From Liolophura sinensis (lineage: Eukaryota > Mollusca > Polyplacophora > Chitonida > Chitonidae), in contig NC_088300.1 in NCBI RefSeq assembly GCF_032854445.1, positions 77,987,966 to 78,051,965 on the forward strand: DNA of 64,000 nucleotides, given 5' to 3'. Position numbers and translations under genes: made by a program. Shown here one piece after another: positions 35,696 through 47,400 of the stretch. The notes under the pieces are model-generated. The model was not told the DNA's origin and did no database searches. It saw nothing but the letters and a program-made list of their open reading frames with translations. Each line of letters starts with the position of its first letter. Within the stretch, counting starts at the first letter, position 1.

Positions 35696-37970
35696 GCTTT
35701 ACTTAAAATAACCGATGAGGTGCAGGTGGGAAAATATTTTTGTTTCAAAAGTTACACGCAGTTTGAATGTGACATCTGTTTTTATTTCATGACTTAGCTG
35801 TTATGAAATATACATCCCTTAAATAGGATTGATTTGATGCATGCACACAAGCTATTTTAAACTCTAAATCTCCAGTTCTATTTATTGGGTCTGAATCTTG
35901 AGAGGATTCAAGGTGTGCTAATTTACATATACCTATACTCTTATCTTAAATATAATCGCAGTAAATTATGACCTACTTCTACTACTTTAATAATAAATGT
36001 CTTCACAGCTCATTATGTTTGGATATACTTTTAATTCTACCAGCCCAAGTAATTGCAATGATGTTTTTAAAGTCAACAGTATTTTTACAATAGGCTTCAG
36101 GGAAATCGCTCCATCCAGTAAAGTTTCACTCAGGATTACGACTTGGCAGTCTCGTCAATGTTGTGTGTGTACCAGATTGGTCAGAACTTATTTTATTAAT
36201 TCTATCATATGGATTGGTTAGTAATGTTTATGATTCATATAACCTTTTCAATAATGAACTAAATTACAGTATCTGGACTTCGTGGTTAAATCACTACATT
36301 GTGCCAGCATGGTATAACAAGTATTTAACTATATTCCAGTCAGGGAAAATCAGTCTTTACATAGGTTCTGAAGATTGTAAATGTACCCACATTCTTGTGT
36401 TTTGCAATGAACAGCTGTAACTATTTAATGAAATTTACATTTATGCATTCATAATTTTAACAAAATGTAACATTTTTTTCATTAACTTTCCACTGGCTAC
36501 AGCCCTTTAGCGTTTTCCTTGATTGCTGCTAATAATTTGATTTTCATCCCATGCCGTCTTCTCATATAAGGAGTAAAGACATAGTTGTTCCTTATTCCCC
36601 TAAGCAAGAGTATACATTTGGTGTGATGTATATCAGTAAATTCTTTTAAAATTTTTAATGTTCGAATAAAAGTTGTCAAAAGTAGAATGGGAAGTGTATA
36701 TATAGATTAGTGACAATTCTTACTTTCAGCTGAGTTCTCTGTATAAAAGATCAGAACAGGAAGATATTGCTCACCTGTACATGCCATTCTTAAATGATAA
36801 ATTGTCTCATCATTGGACAAATGCAGCACATATTCATACAAACGTTTGAATTTCTTTCTAAGCGAGAGAATGTATTAATGGTTCTGTTTTGCTTATTCCC
36901 TCAAAAAACATGTGATTGAGTTTTTGGTTCTGTGATGACGGCATTTCTGTGCATGAAAACAACCTGTAGCCCTTCATTCACGGCCTATTTGTGCTCCATC
37001 AAAATACAAGCTAACGATGACTGTTGTCATCATATGCTGCAGAGAAGTGATGCATCTTGTATGCAATTGTAGCATAAGGGATGTCCATGGGTGTATGTTT
37101 TCAACCACAGCTGGAAGAAGGTTGCAATATTGACCAGAAAATATTTATCCTTGAGCAAAAACTGCCTTTTCTGATGTTTAAAGGTTATGGCTTGTTGTGA
37201 ATTTTAACATTCAGCTGCTTGAGTTACACATGTTCGTTTTTCTGTTGAGTTAGTTTGGCTTTCAACTGAAATTATTGTTACATGTGGCACAAGTTTAATT
37301 ACATTGTATATTTACCATGAAATACCCCAATGATACATGTATATGTATGTCTTTGATGCTTCTTAAGAATAAAGATATGTGTGTTTTATACCATTGTTAA
37401 TTTCTTTTTGATATCCCCGCACCCATTCCATCCCCCAGTCAGTAATAGAGGTGGACATAATAATCAGGCAAAATTACATTTATATGGCAGTTTTTTTTAC
37501 ATGGTTTGGCAGCAATTTAATCTCAACGTGACAACTTGTAATGAGACAATGGAATAGTCAGAATGTGTTGATAATGGGCCCATTTGACTGTAACTTTTAA
37601 TTTATTAAACTATTACTGCAATTTTAATTCTTAAAGTAAAAGAAAGCTAAAATATGAAGTAAGGTTCATCATCCAGACAGCTGAAAACTATGCATAAAAA
37701 TGCTTTCATTAATTTGTTTTTTTTTTTTCAGACTTTTTAAGAGGGTTGAAAGGCATTCACATATTTGAATACTGTGGTGGGCTTTATGAGCCATACTTTG
37801 GTATCTAGGAACTGCGACGTAACAACAGCATGTTTTCCTGATTTTCACCAGAAGGAAGGAATCTGTGGAAACGTTACTTCAGTAATCTTTTGCTCACAAG
37901 TAAAGAGAGGTATTCCAACATTCAGTAGCATGATTTAGAGTTCAATAAATTTCCTGTGACATCAGCATTC
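35696..37970. other. non-coding, no gene supported
   Basis: Open frames at 36163-36420 (+) and 36679-36497 (-) have AT-rich composition and no recognisable domain. I call none of them. Confidence 0.4.
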
Positions 37971-38076
37971 CTAACCTCTGATAGTGAGATCCATATCCTA
38001 ACCTCTGATAGTGAGATCCATATCCTAACCTCTGATAGTGAGATCCATATCCTAACCTCTGATAGTGAGATCCATA
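37971..38076. repeat. 27-bp tandem repeat, 4 copies
   Basis: CTAACCTCTGATAGTGAGAT then CCATATC is repeated four times with almost no variation. The 27-bp period keeps a frame open, which explains the 70-codon frame across it. Confidence 0.95.
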
Positions 38077-38665
38077 AAGCTCACCTTAGGTTCAGATGTT
38101 TGAGCACCTTTAACTATTTTCACAAAAATCTTAAAAAACAAATGAAAGTATATTTATGCATAGTTTAAAGTTAGGTCTATTGAGTGATGCCTACTTCGCC
38201 GATTGGACAAAGTTCTTGTGTGTTTACGGCTGATGGTTAAACTGTACTCCGAATTCCTGAAGTGTAGTGTGATTGCTGCAGCACATAAACACCATGCCTT
38301 ACAGCTTATGTTTCATAGTGATGTGTCCAACCACTGGCATATGACGTGTAGGTTCAATGTCGGCCTGTGACAGAGTATTTCTGGACTTACCCACTGTCAT
38401 TGTTTGTGGGGCGTTCGCTTATTAGCAGTCAATGACTTTCTAGCACTATGGACATTTGCAGTGTCTTGCTTTTGTTGAATGCCACTTGTGGTCCATAAAT
38501 ATATGGTGTGCACTCACAAGGGGAAAAGGTCCATTAGTAACTTGCCAAAAGACGTTGGTTTACCCAGGCACACCAATTTATGGAACCAACAAAACTGACC
38601 AGTAATGTGTAAGTGAAAAATTATTGACTGTGCTATGGAAGAACATTCAAATAAACAATACGAAC
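38077..38665. other. non-coding, no feature seen
   Basis: Intergenic DNA upstream of the tRNA gene terminator. Nothing supported. Confidence 0.45.
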
Positions 38666-38680
38666 AAAAAAAAAAAAAAA
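38666..38680 (-). terminator. RNA polymerase III terminator of the tRNA gene
   Basis: Fifteen A residues on the plus strand are a T15 run on the minus strand, starting 10 bases downstream of the tRNA 3' end. This is well above the four-T minimum for Pol III termination. Confidence 0.85.
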
Positions 38681-38690
38681 GATTGCCCAG

Positions 38691-38763
38691 CACCTCCGAC
38701 GGGACTCGAACCCGCAATCCCCGGCTTAGGAGGCCGGTGCCTTATCCATTAGGCCACGGAGGC
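38691..38763 (-). tRNA. tRNA-Arg(CCT), decodes AGG
   Basis: The reverse complement begins GCCTCCGTGGCCTAATGGAT and folds as a full 73-base cloverleaf. The 7-bp acceptor stem is GCCTCCG/CGGAGGT (first pair G-U), the D-arm contains an A box, the anticodon stem is CCGGC/GCCGG around loop CTCCTAA (anticodon CCT), and the T-arm is GCGGG TTCGAGT CCCGT with a B box. There is no intron, and CCA is not encoded, as usual in eukaryotes. The sequence closely resembles tRNA-Arg-CCT known in other animals. The stems are intact, so a functional gene is more likely than a SINE head or pseudogene. Confidence 0.95.
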
Positions 38764-39013
38764 TTCCACAACTTCTGCGCTCAATTTATAGTATATAAAG
38801 GAAAACCATGATACACCTCTAAAATACATTTTTATATGTTTTTATATGTGATGATAGCAGTTTAGTCATATTTCAGAAACAATAGAGCAAACTGCTGTGG
38901 ATGTTCCATTATAATTAAATGCATTTCTAAAAACGCAGGTCCGGCATAGCTGACATCAATGTATTTCTACTTCCGCCGAAAACTGTCGTTGTTGCATACA
39001 GAGAATAATAAAA
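38764..39013 (+). promoter_or_regulatory. probable SNRNP27 promoter and 5'UTR
   Basis: The SNRNP27 start codon is 250 bases from the 5' end of the divergently oriented tRNA gene, so the promoter must be in or near this gap. The last 75 bases are relatively GC-rich (TTCCGCCGAAAACTGTCG). No TATA box at a convincing position. Assigned by position only. Confidence 0.4.
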
Positions 39014-42000
39014 ATGACGCGACGTAGTCGTTCTCGAGAACGCTCTCCAAGCAGACGAGTAGGTAAGTATAGAACAAATACATTCTGGTTTGTGAGATGT
39101 TCATTGTTCACTTAACCCTCACTGCAGCAAAATATGTGACTTAAATCTCTCAATAAGACTTAAAAAGCGATGCCTGTTTAAATGCTTGCCCAAGTAACGG
39201 TGTCATTGGGGGTTCTGATATCGATAGGCCCTAAAATAAAACATCTCACATGTATTCCTATTGCTAAGGACACACTAGACCCAAATTCACCTCACAGCCA
39301 TCGCCAGCTGCCATTTTGCCTTTACCACAGTTATGGATCGTCAAAAAGTTATCGTTCCAAGATTGCGCATACACGTTACACTTGGAAAGACGAACCTGTT
39401 GGCTGCCTTGTGTAGAAATGGTTTGCCATGTTGTAAAAACCTGGAAGATACCTGGAATGTTGTGTGTGCGGGTGAGCTGAGAGGTAAGAGTGAAAGTTGA
39501 CACCAGGCTTGGAGATTACCCTGACGTTAAGCTTGGCAAAATTAAGGTTGGCCAAGGATAGCCCCAAACCTGAGCGCGACGCGACGTAGTCGTTCTCGAG
39601 AACGCTCTCCAAGCAGACGAGTAGGTAAGTATAGAACAAATACATTCTGGTTTGTGAGATGTTCATTGTTCACTTAACCCTCACTGCAGCAAAATATGTG
39701 ACTTAAATCTCTCAATAAGACTTAAAAAGCGATGCCTGTTTAAATGCTTGCCCAAGTAACGGTGTCGTTGGGGGTTCTGATATCGATAGGCCCTAAAATA
39801 AAACATCTCACATGTATTCCTATTGCTAAGGACACACTAGACCCAAATTCACCTCACAGCCATCGCCAGCTGCCATTTTGCCTTTACCACAGTTATGGAT
39901 CGTCAAAAAGTTATCGTTCCAAGATTGCGCATACACGTTACACTTGGAAAGACGAACCTGTTGGCTGCCTTGTGTAGAAATGGTTTGCCATGTTGTAAAA
40001 ACCTGGAAGATATCTGGAATGTTGTGTGTGCGGGTGAGCTGAGAGGTAAGAGTGAAAGTTGACACCAGGCTTGGAGATTACCCTGACGTTAAGCTTGGCA
40101 AAATTAAGGTTGGCCAAGGATAGCCCCAAACCTGAGCGCGACGTATTTAAAAACCTGATGCGGATAAGTTTGCTCAGATAACACATGCAAGAACCACTGG
40201 CACAAAAGGCAAAGGATTTGGAAACACTAACGGTGGATTTGAAGGTTTTATTTCTAGAATTTCAGACACATTGGGTTGTGCCGGTCGAAGTGTGTTTCAT
40301 ACCGTCCCTTCTTATGTATATCTATGGGGCTGGTAAATAAATTTTGAATTTAAACAACACATATAAATTTAAACAATAATGTCTCCTAATCCTGGATTTT
40401 TGATTTTGATTCTTTGTGATACAAGGATCATGGGAACAGAGACTGTGGAGAAACCCAGCTTATCATCCATAAACTTAGTCTTTATATATGTAAAGAGCTT
40501 CTTACAGTAGTGTAGTAGCAGATAACAAAATATCCCATTAACCCAGGCTTGTTCTAGTCATTTGAAATGGGTGAGAAATTCAGAGCATCAGTGACATTTA
40601 TGTTCATCTTTGGTGTAAATGTAATTTCTTTTTACTGGTCTCCATACATGTATGTGTAATCAAACTTTTTTCTCATTTTGGTTTTTGTTTTACAGAAAGA
40701 AGGCGTTCTCGCTCAAGGGAGAGGAGGCGTAAGTTTTACACTGTTAAAACAGCTTTCCATATGTAGATTTATTTAGACTGATGCAGTTGCTTTGTGGTTA
40801 GAGTGTCCACCTCCGTCCACTTGGCCTGACAGCAACTTATGGATGGTCGTGGCTTTTCCCCGCGCTCTCCCTGATTTCCCTCCATCATAATGCTTGAGAT
40901 CAATGTATAAGTAAAATATTCTTGAGTATAGCATAAAACACAAATCAAAGAAGTAAATAAAAAGTGCAAAGTATGCACCTTTTTAATTTAATTTTGAAAA
41001 CAAAATTGCATGTACATTGGTTAGATTGTCTAATTTTAGGGCTTCCTAAAAAGTATATTTTTGTCAGTTTACACTGAATAATGCTCTCAGAATATGTTCA
41101 TTGTTCCTCATTGAGGTGATGATGGCATTGGTTAGCCGAGTACCATTTGAGCAGGCAGGCAGGCAGATGTCAAGTTGCTTCACTGATTAGTGTACTTTGA
41201 CTGGGCACTGGTTAGGGTGTCATGTTTTGGTATGTAGGACATGCTGCTCAAGATAGTGAAGCATTACTACAACTCTTCCATTACTGCAACCATCTTGCTA
41301 CGTTTGGACACCATGGTTTATATACATTATAAATATAAAGTTACTAAAATCGAAGATACAATCAGATATTGAGAGCTAATTTAGGGATTTTGTTCACATA
41401 GTTAATTATTTGCATAAATATAATTGTGATCGTCTGATTTTATTTATTTGTTTATTTTTTTTTTCTTGTGTGGCACAGATGTCAGAATCAAATGAGACAC
41501 TTGATTATATGTTTGACAGTTTGACGTTGCCTTTCCTTTTATAGTTTAAAAGTTACAAGTTTTATTTTGATTTTTAATTGTAAGACCGACACAGAAGAAG
41601 TAGATCCCGATCTAGGTCCCCCAAGAGGTACAGATCAAGGTCGCCCCATAGAAGGTAAGTTCATGAGCTGAAAACCCTGCCTGTAAGTTTACAGTTAGTC
41701 ACAGACTTTCTTTGAGTTGTATGAGTAACAAAACAGATTTAATATGTTATTATATTACTGTGTGGATTGGGAGTTTAGCTTACCCTGTATTTTGTCACAT
41801 GTAGGAAAATGTATACTTGACATTTTTGAAAACATGCAGAAAGACCCATATTGGCACAGTGTAAATATAACTTGACGATGACAATGTGTCTTGCCACTTT
41901 CTCCAAAGGGGTGTTTTCCAAAATGTTAGGTGCCTGTTTTCATGCTCACTGTCATCTTGTATTCAGTGAGTACATGAACAGCTCAGGTGGTCGTTAACCT

Positions 42001-45000
42001 GTGCATATATGTTTCAGATCCATTTCACCACGCAGACGGAGCAGATCAAGGTATAGCTTATTATTTGTTTCTACTTGGTTGGTATAATGCTGTTGTAGGT
42101 TTTTGATAGATTAAAACTTTCATGGTTGACCAAGTGTTGAAAGGAATTGCAGGTAATTTGTTGAACACCATGGTAAAATTTCTTTTTTTTTTTTTTTACC
42201 AATTGCATAACATGATCTGTAAGGTTAGAATTAGAACATTAACTTATGTTCTGCATAAAAATATTTACTTATTTTTTTCGAGTTGTATTCTTTCAACTGT
42301 TTGAATTCTGAGGTCGGTTTTTCCGACTGTGCAGGGCACTCTGACATCTGTTTTTAGTTCGCCTGTTTCTACCGATTTTGTTTAGAGACCAGTCTGAGAA
42401 CAGTTTTAACATCAAATCACTAAGGGAATAGAAATTTGCATCAATATAAAATACTGAATTTCGCTTTAAGGGTTGTCATGTAAAAATGCAATTTCAGAAT
42501 CACACGAAGGCCTTAAAATGACACTGTTGATGCCAACACTTAAGTTTTCTGATTAATCAAACTTCACAAAATACTCTTAAGGTGCCCAAAATGATGGATG
42601 AATCAATGAAAGTCAAGCAAAATGTGTCAGTGGAAAAACTGTAGGTGAAATAGGGTACGTGCAAAATTGAAGAATAAGGGAAAGTGTAGGCACATAGCTG
42701 TCGGAATTTTATCACACAGAATAAGGAAAAGTGTAGACACATAGCTGTCAGATTTTTATCACAGAATAAGGGAAAGTGTAGGCATATAGCTGTCGGAATT
42801 TTATCACACAGAATAAGGAAAAGTGTAGACACATAGCTGTCAGATTTTTATCACACAGAATAAGGGAAAGTGTAGGCACATAGCTGTGGGATTTTTATCA
42901 TACAGAATAAGGGAAAGTGTAGACACATAGCTGTCAGATTTTTATCACACAGAATGAGGGAAAGTGTAGGCACATAGCTGTGGGATTTTTATCATACAGA
43001 ATAAGGGAAAGTGTAGGCACATAGCTGTCAGATTTTTATCACACAGAATAAGGGAAAGTGTAGGAACATAGCTGTGGGATTTTTATCATACAGAATAAGG
43101 GAAAGTGTAGGCACATAGCTGTCAGATTTTTATCATACAGAATAAGGGAAAGTGTAGGCACATAGCTGTCAGATTTTTATCATACAGAATAAGGGAAAGT
43201 GTAGGAACATACACTGTGGCTGTCAGATTTTCATCACACAGAATAAGGGAAAGTGTAGGAACATAGCTGTGGGATTTTTATCATACAGAATAAGGGAAAG
43301 TGTAGGCACATAGCTGTCAGATTTTTATCATACAGAATAAGGGAAAATGTAGGAACATAGCTGTCAGATTTTTATCATACAGAATAAGGGAAAGTGTAGG
43401 AACATACACTGTGGCTGTCGGATTTTCATCACACAGAATAAGGGAAAGTGTAGGCACATGGCTGTCGGAATTTTATCACACAGAATAAGGGAAGGTGCAG
43501 GCACATAGCTGTCGGATTTTCACATTGCATATTTTTTTTATTTTTCTTCAGATCTAGAGACAGGAAAGAGAAAGGGCGAGATCGAGGTTCTCGTGATGAT
43601 GAGCCGACTACCTCCACCTCAGAACCTGAAGTCTCCATAGATGGTGTGTACTGACGTGACCTGAGGATTGCATCCTTTGTATTTGGTATTTAAGAGCTAC
43701 ATTGGTGTTGAAACATATACGTATAAGGATCGTGTCTGAATTACTGTCAGTGTCGAAACTTATAAGGATTGAGTCTGAAAGGTTTCCCTAAATTGTACAG
43801 AAATACAGCGTGTTAAAACCGCATGGCATTACCCTTCACTGACGTAAGTCTCGAGTAATGCTGTACTTTGAAATGCTGTTGACGTCATTCCAGCATAATT
43901 GCCTTACTCAACATCAAATCTGCCTGAGCCAACATCACATACACAATTTTATCTCAACACATCCACCAAATTTTACTGAAACCACCAAAGATTTCGGTTT
44001 TGAGAACTCTTCAGTTATAGGTGTTAAATTAAGAGTGTTGTTCAGCGTAATTCCTTCTGAACAGTAGTGTTACCTCTGTTCAGTGGGATGTCCTCCATAT
44101 CCTTTTAATATTTGCATCTAGTTTCTCTTGGGGCCGAAGTAACACTTCAAATGCATAAAATTTGTGGGTACTCTTATCTTTTAATCTTGATATGTAGTAG
44201 TAATTTGTGAATGTTCTCGTTTTGCGTTACAGAATCCCAGCTGGCTGGGAAAACAGAAGATGAAATAGCTATGATGAAGCTGATGGGATTCTGCAACTTT
44301 GATACCACCAAGGTAACGTCTGCATCATTGTTCTAATTTGAGAGTGGGCATTGAAGTTATTGAGAGAGTCAACTTGACTGCAAAAAGAGCCCCTACTGGC
44401 TGCTTACTCGTTAAATGGTTACTGAAGACCGCTAAGCAGACAGATTAGGAAATGATTTTGAATCCAGTTTTCACTGGTTTGACTCCAGTTTACATGTTAT
44501 ACAAGGCTCCTGTCAAAGTAAAGTGGTTTCCTATTGGATCTGCCAGACTTCAGCTAAGCTGGTCAGAGTATTAAAGCACCAGTCGCATCTTAGATTACAT
44601 GTACATGTATGTTGTACCTGTAAACACAATTCCTGATTTGCTGACTCTTCAGCTATGAGATAGAGATGTAAATAGCTTTATTTCATTTATTGAATAGCTG
44701 GTAATTTCAGTTTACCGTTGGAATGTGGTGCAAAAAAGTAAAATTTTTTAACACCATACTGCATTTTTATGAAATCATTTCATGCAATATATTATTTAAA
44801 AAATCATAATTTTCAAATACATGCTATAAAGCTCACTTTTGCATTAGGAACATTAAACTCAACTTTTCTTAGTAAGGATAACTGTTTAAAAATAATTAAT
44901 ACACACATATTTACATTCAATTCCATGTTTATTATTTTGTTTTTCTAATCCTTGAAGGGACAGAGACGCTAAGACTTCTTATTAATGTTCCATGTTCATT

Positions 45001-45517
45001 TCAGAACAAGCAAGTCAATAAAAGTGATACATATGTCGCCAATATACAGAGAAAGAGACGCTATAGGTGAGTTGTCAGTGATGTGATGTGAGTCTTATCA
45101 GGAGGTTTTAGTTCTGGGGTGTGAAAGAGTGATGGATGTAAATATTGCCCTACCATCATCTGGAATACGGCTTGTAATGATTTGTCATCATGCAGTCTGA
45201 CAGGCCAGTTTTCAAGTAGAGGATATTTGCAGCAATTTCTCCCAGTAGATGCAAATGTGGACTTGGGTAGTCATCTGTTAGTTGCTGGAAACGAAACTTA
45301 AACTGTTTCTTTTTATATTTACACACTATATATGTATAAAAAATTCTATCAAAGAAAATGGATGAATGTGAAGAAACTAGAAATATTTAAATCAACACTC
45401 CTTTGTTCATTCTCTTATCCATGTGTCTCATGATATTGAAATTTTTTTTTTCTTATTTACAGACAGTATATGAACAGAAAGGGTGGATTTAACAGGCCCT
45501 TGGATTTCATTGCCTGA
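39014..45517 (+). CDS. SNRNP27: U4/U6.U5 tri-snRNP 27-kDa protein (SNRNP27)
   Basis: Eight coding exons: 39014-39062, 40696-40728, 41585-41654, 42018-42050, 43552-43643, 44233-44312, 45005-45066 and 45463-45517. All phases agree; the product is 157 aa (human about 155). Residues 1-75 are an Arg/Ser domain rich in RSRS repeats, followed by an acidic Ser/Thr linker. The conserved C-terminal domain has [15 protein letters not shown] (98-112) and ends [18 protein letters not shown] (140-157), nearly as in vertebrate SNRNP27. The protein belongs to the spliceosomal tri-snRNP and acts in the nucleus around 5' splice-site choice. The start is the first ATG after a short GC-rich leader. Exon 1 lies in a 562-bp tandem duplication, and a candidate in-frame cassette exon lies between exons 1 and 2. 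The exon 5 donor is a weak GTGTGT; the exon 3 acceptor is AAG. Confidence 0.96.
39331..39483 (+). CDS. candidate SNRNP27 cassette exon, copy 1 (hypothetical)
   Basis: An acceptor-like CCTTTACCACAG ends at 39330, and a strong donor GAGAG/GTAAGAG starts at 39484. The 153 bases between are free of stops in the frame set by exon 1 (phase 1 in, phase 1 out), so inclusion would add 51 residues beginning V-M-D-R-Q-K-V and then rejoin exon 2. It could also be a first exon, since it has its own ATG at 39333. The peptide is not recognised. SNRNP27 orthologues that I recall lack such an insert. Confidence 0.3.
39893..40045 (+). CDS. candidate SNRNP27 cassette exon, copy 2 (hypothetical)
   Basis: Second copy of the candidate exon at 39331-39483, offset by 562 bases and with one base change. 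The splice-like ends and open frame are retained. Including both copies would also keep the frame. Confidence 0.28.
40782..40962 (+). mobile_element. decayed SINE (family B) in SNRNP27 intron 2
   Basis: The tRNA-like head GCTTTGTGGTTAGAGTGTCC and the tail AAGTAAAATATTCTTGAGTA then TAGCATAAAACACAAATCAA match, in opposite orientation, the fuller SINE at 59493-59770. It is directly followed by dispersed repeat R1. Confidence 0.7.
40963..41101 (+). repeat. dispersed repeat R1, copy 3
   Basis: Same family as 25587-25750: ACATTGGTTAGATTGTCTAA, AGGGCTTCCTAAAAAGTAT and CTCTCAGAATATGTTCATTG. It lies in SNRNP27 intron 2, directly after a SINE tail, as copy 2 does. Confidence 0.7.
42655..43525. repeat. 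47-bp minisatellite in SNRNP27 intron 4, about 18 copies
   Basis: Unit words: AGAATAAGGGAAAGTGTAGG, CACATAGCTGTCAGATTTTT, ATCACAC. Two units carry an inserted ACACTGTGG (near 43210 and 43407). The array ends about 25 bases before the acceptor of exon 5 (TTTTTCTTCAG ending 43551). Each unit holds a TTTTTATCACACAG word that resembles a 3' splice site. Confidence 0.93.
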
Positions 45518-46231
45518 TTTATCTAGGCTATAGTGTAAGAATGTGTGAATTAGGTACACACACGTGGCATTGTGGATCGAGTGGCAGGCCTCTGTACACC
45601 ACAGTGAGGAGACTCTTGGAGTGTGACCAGGTACTGTAATGATGGATGGCCTGTGCTCAGGACTGATCATGCCATGAGTCACTCAGGCCGCACACCTCAG
45701 AAGGAATTTGACAAATTTCAAAACGTAGTATTTTGAGATTCCATTAAAACTGTACAGGATGGTAAAGGGAACTCTCCTGAACGTTTATATTTTATCAAGA
45801 TCCAACATGATGTTATCTTCATCTCGTCTTCATTTGCATGTAGGACAGTGTTGTACATGTATGCAGTGTAAGGGATTTAGTTGATGTTATGTGTGTTTGA
45901 TTAAAATTTTTAGTTTCTCATTGCAGGTTTTAAAATGTATGCATGTGTGTTTCAGTTGTACAACACTGTCCAGAGTTCAGTGTGGCTATGCACACTATAC
46001 ACTGAACATTTGTGGAATTGCCATTGTGGATATGCCTAAATGTAGTATCTGACAGGAAAATTATACAAGCTTCCATCTCTGTATAACACATACAACCCCT
46101 TGTCTCTGTCAACTCTGGGATTAAGGTAGATTATCTTAATCCCAGGTCATCTCAAGTTCTGTGTGCCAATAACTGATCACCGTTGTGACTTGAGTACATG
46201 TCCTTTATCTTCTGCAATCTTCATTCAATGA
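45518..46231 (+). other. SNRNP27 3'UTR
   Basis: Follows the TGA stop at 45515-45517 and runs to two polyadenylation signals. No other gene seen. Confidence 0.7.
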
Positions 46232-46251
46232 AATAAAAATGTGGAAATAAA
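46232..46251 (+). promoter_or_regulatory. polyadenylation signals of SNRNP27
   Basis: AATAAA occurs at 46232-46237 and 46246-46251, about 720 bases after the stop, followed by a GT/T-rich stretch (GATTGTTGTCTTTTG) suited to cleavage. Confidence 0.65.
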
Positions 46252-46865
46252 AAAAGATGATTGTTGTCTTTTGTTACACGTTGTCAAATGAGATGTCAAC
46301 AAGAGAAAATCAGCTGTAATAAATTCTGTTTATCTTTATAGTGGTCTATGTTGAAAACTCTGACCATATGTCTGTATCTTGTTACTAGTTATCAGCCTTT
46401 CTCTAGGAGAGAATGTTATTGATAGAACACACTATTCAGTTTGAAATCTGGATTTGAGAATACCATTCTGTTTTTTTTTTTTAAATAAAATATAGGAAAA
46501 CTAGATTGTGGAGAAATTAACAGAAGTGTATGACAAATAAGTTGCAGATATTTTGCACATATCAGGTCTACCTGTATTTCATTCTCTGTAGTCCTACTAC
46601 TTATCAAAGGGATGAGGATTTTCAGTTTATTTCAGCTGAATGTAGGGAAAATTAAGATTTTTCACAGACCAAAATTGCAAAAAATAATCATTTTATTACT
46701 AATTTGTGGTCAGCTACTTGAAGAAGTTTCAGCTGTCAGATTTTGATGGAATAGATTCTCATCACAGATTGTCCTAGGATTCACAGCTTATCATTTGTGA
46801 TAGTGCAAAACTGAACAGTGCTAAAGAATCAAACCTACCAAACTTTTTAATTGTGAAGGGAGTAT

Positions 46866-46985
46866 ACTGTGTTGGAGTGGTCAAGGTGCTTGCCAGCTAG
46901 TAGGTGTGGGTTCAAACCTGGCTGTAGGCAGATTTCTCCACTCACTTTATGATGACATCATTGCACAGTGTGATATCTATTGAAG
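46866..46985 (+). mobile_element. tRNA-derived SINE head fragment
   Basis: TACTGTGTTGGAGTGGTCAA then GGTGCTTGCC is an A-box-type head, and GTGTGGGTTCAAACCTGGCT is a good B box. The body after 46985 is not matched to the other copies. Confidence 0.5.
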
Positions 46986-47109
46986 ACTACCAGTAGGCCT
47001 ACTTGTGTTCCGCCAATAGAGTGTGTATATTTGTATGTCACAGGTGGTAAAGTTTGTTAGTAACTTGCCTAAGGTTGGCCATTCAAACCATTCACTTCTT
47101 TATCCTCCA

Positions 47110-47400
47110 TCCATAATCCGCTTCGGGAGGGTCAATCCCGGGTCGAGTCATACCTAAGACCTTAAAAGAAAAAGTTGTAACTTTCCCACTTGGCGTTCAG
47201 CATGAAGGGGATGGTGCAACAACTGGTTGACCCATATCGGTATAATGGCTCAGGCGGGGCGGCTTACTTGCCTTTGCTAAGGCGTCTCAGTGAAGCAGCA
47301 CTAGATAAAAGAGCGGTGGAAATCCATCCTGCAACAAGGAGGCACATCACATGCACTCTAAGGATTCCCTCATCGTCATATGACTGAAAAATTGTTTTAA
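47110..47400 (+). mobile_element. tRNA-derived SINE (family A)
   Basis: A B-box-like GGGTCAATCCCGGGTCGAGT is followed by a body (CCTAAGACCTTAAAAG, TTGGCGTTCAGCATGAAGGG) and ends in CATCGTCATATGACTGAAAA. The same 3' end occurs at 3555-3575 and in the interrupted copy near 14225. Confidence 0.65.

Larger units (their letters stand above)
39016..40139. repeat. 562-bp tandem duplication covering SNRNP27 exon 1 and part of intron 1
   Basis: Copy 1 is 39016-39577 and copy 2 is 39578-40139. I see only two differences (CATTGGGG/CGTTGGGG near 39204/39766, and TACCTGG/TATCTGG near 39450/40012). Copy 2 begins inside the start codon, so it keeps the RS-coding bases and the donor GTAAGT (39625) but has no ATG and no acceptor. 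The near identity means a very recent event, or an assembly or haplotype artefact. Confidence 0.95.

Noticed and set aside
36163-36679. Open frames on both strands with a faint retroelement look
   Set aside because: AT-rich, no catalytic motif of reverse transcriptase, integrase or transposase could be seen.
37956-38168. 70-codon frame with a nine-residue repeat
   Set aside because: Produced by four copies of a 27-bp tandem repeat; no coding context.
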